Below the pieces are notes generated by a model that made no database searches, had not been told where the DNA came from, and saw only the letters and a program-made list of their open reading frames with translations. From Planctomycetota bacterium (GTDB lineage: Bacteria > Planctomycetota > B129-G9): 5,465 nucleotides of DNA. Location: contig QNCA01000128.1 of the NCBI GenBank assembly GCA_003644325.1, positions 1 through 5,465 of the forward strand. The letters are read 5' to 3'. Below, one piece after another: positions 5,449-5,465 of the stretch. How positions within the stretch are numbered: position 1 is the stretch's first letter; every line of letters starts with the position of its first letter. The translations under genes and the position numbers were made by a program.

Positions 5449-5465
5449 ACTTGAAGGTTTCGGTA
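5445..5465 (+). CDS. Start of a downstream frame, cut by the window edge
   Basis: Only seven codons are visible (MNLKVSV). The ATG overlaps the upstream stop as ATGA, with a G-rich stretch just before it. The seven residues would fit a hemC start (as hemA neighbours often are), a family 2 glycosyltransferase start, or the continuation of a PilZ domain after a frameshift. They cannot decide between these. Confidence 0.3.

Overview
The window is a GC-rich bacterial chromosome segment, probably from an uncultured diderm. It carries an exosortase-type PEP-CTERM protein, a sigma-54-type promoter, a C5-pathway heme gene (hemA, which argues against most alphaproteobacteria), and intergenic palindromes ending in GACTGTCACC or GGTCTGACCC like those seen near REP-associated (Y1/RAYT) transposases. 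Omnitrophota, Planctomycetota, Desulfobacterota or relatives would fit. The sequence alone does not fix the phylum.

Layout. Positions 1-725 hold no convincing gene; they contain short tandem and inverted repeats. Positions 726-998 look like a regulatory region: a possible activator-binding inverted repeat, a close match to a sigma-54 -24/-12 promoter, and two adjacent hairpins at the predicted transcript start. This leads into a secreted PEP-CTERM protein (999-1790, + strand). Converging on it is a gene of unrecognised function on the - strand (1939-3012). Its product is a single-pass, N-in membrane-anchored protein whose outer part appears to hold three BamE/SmpA-like repeats.

Positions 3013-3569 hold two inverted-repeat structures. 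One is a perfect 14-bp palindrome that reads as a - strand terminator. Next to them is a likely gene remnant on the - strand whose 5' part is overlain by a REP-like hairpin. A strong sigma-70 promoter (TTGAAT-17-TATAAT) then starts a leader of about 165 nt with a potentially closed RNA fold, followed by hemA (3784-5097), which encodes a complete glutamyl-tRNA reductase.

The hemA stop codon lies inside a palindrome, GGTGACTGTCACC, that recurs 116 bp downstream and flanks a cluster of hairpins. A near-identical copy lies just upstream of the hemA promoter, so the hemA transcription unit is bracketed by one repeat family. At the right edge a 56-codon ORF with a good ribosome binding site overlaps the next start by ATGA at a run of six G. 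It may be a PilZ-like N-terminus split by a -1 frameshift, or two translationally coupled genes.

The genes do not form one obvious system. The best-supported coherent unit is the sigma-54 promoter driving the PEP-CTERM gene, which matches known RpoN/PrsK-PrsR control of PEP-CTERM proteins. I see no CRISPR array, tRNA, rRNA or intact transposase.
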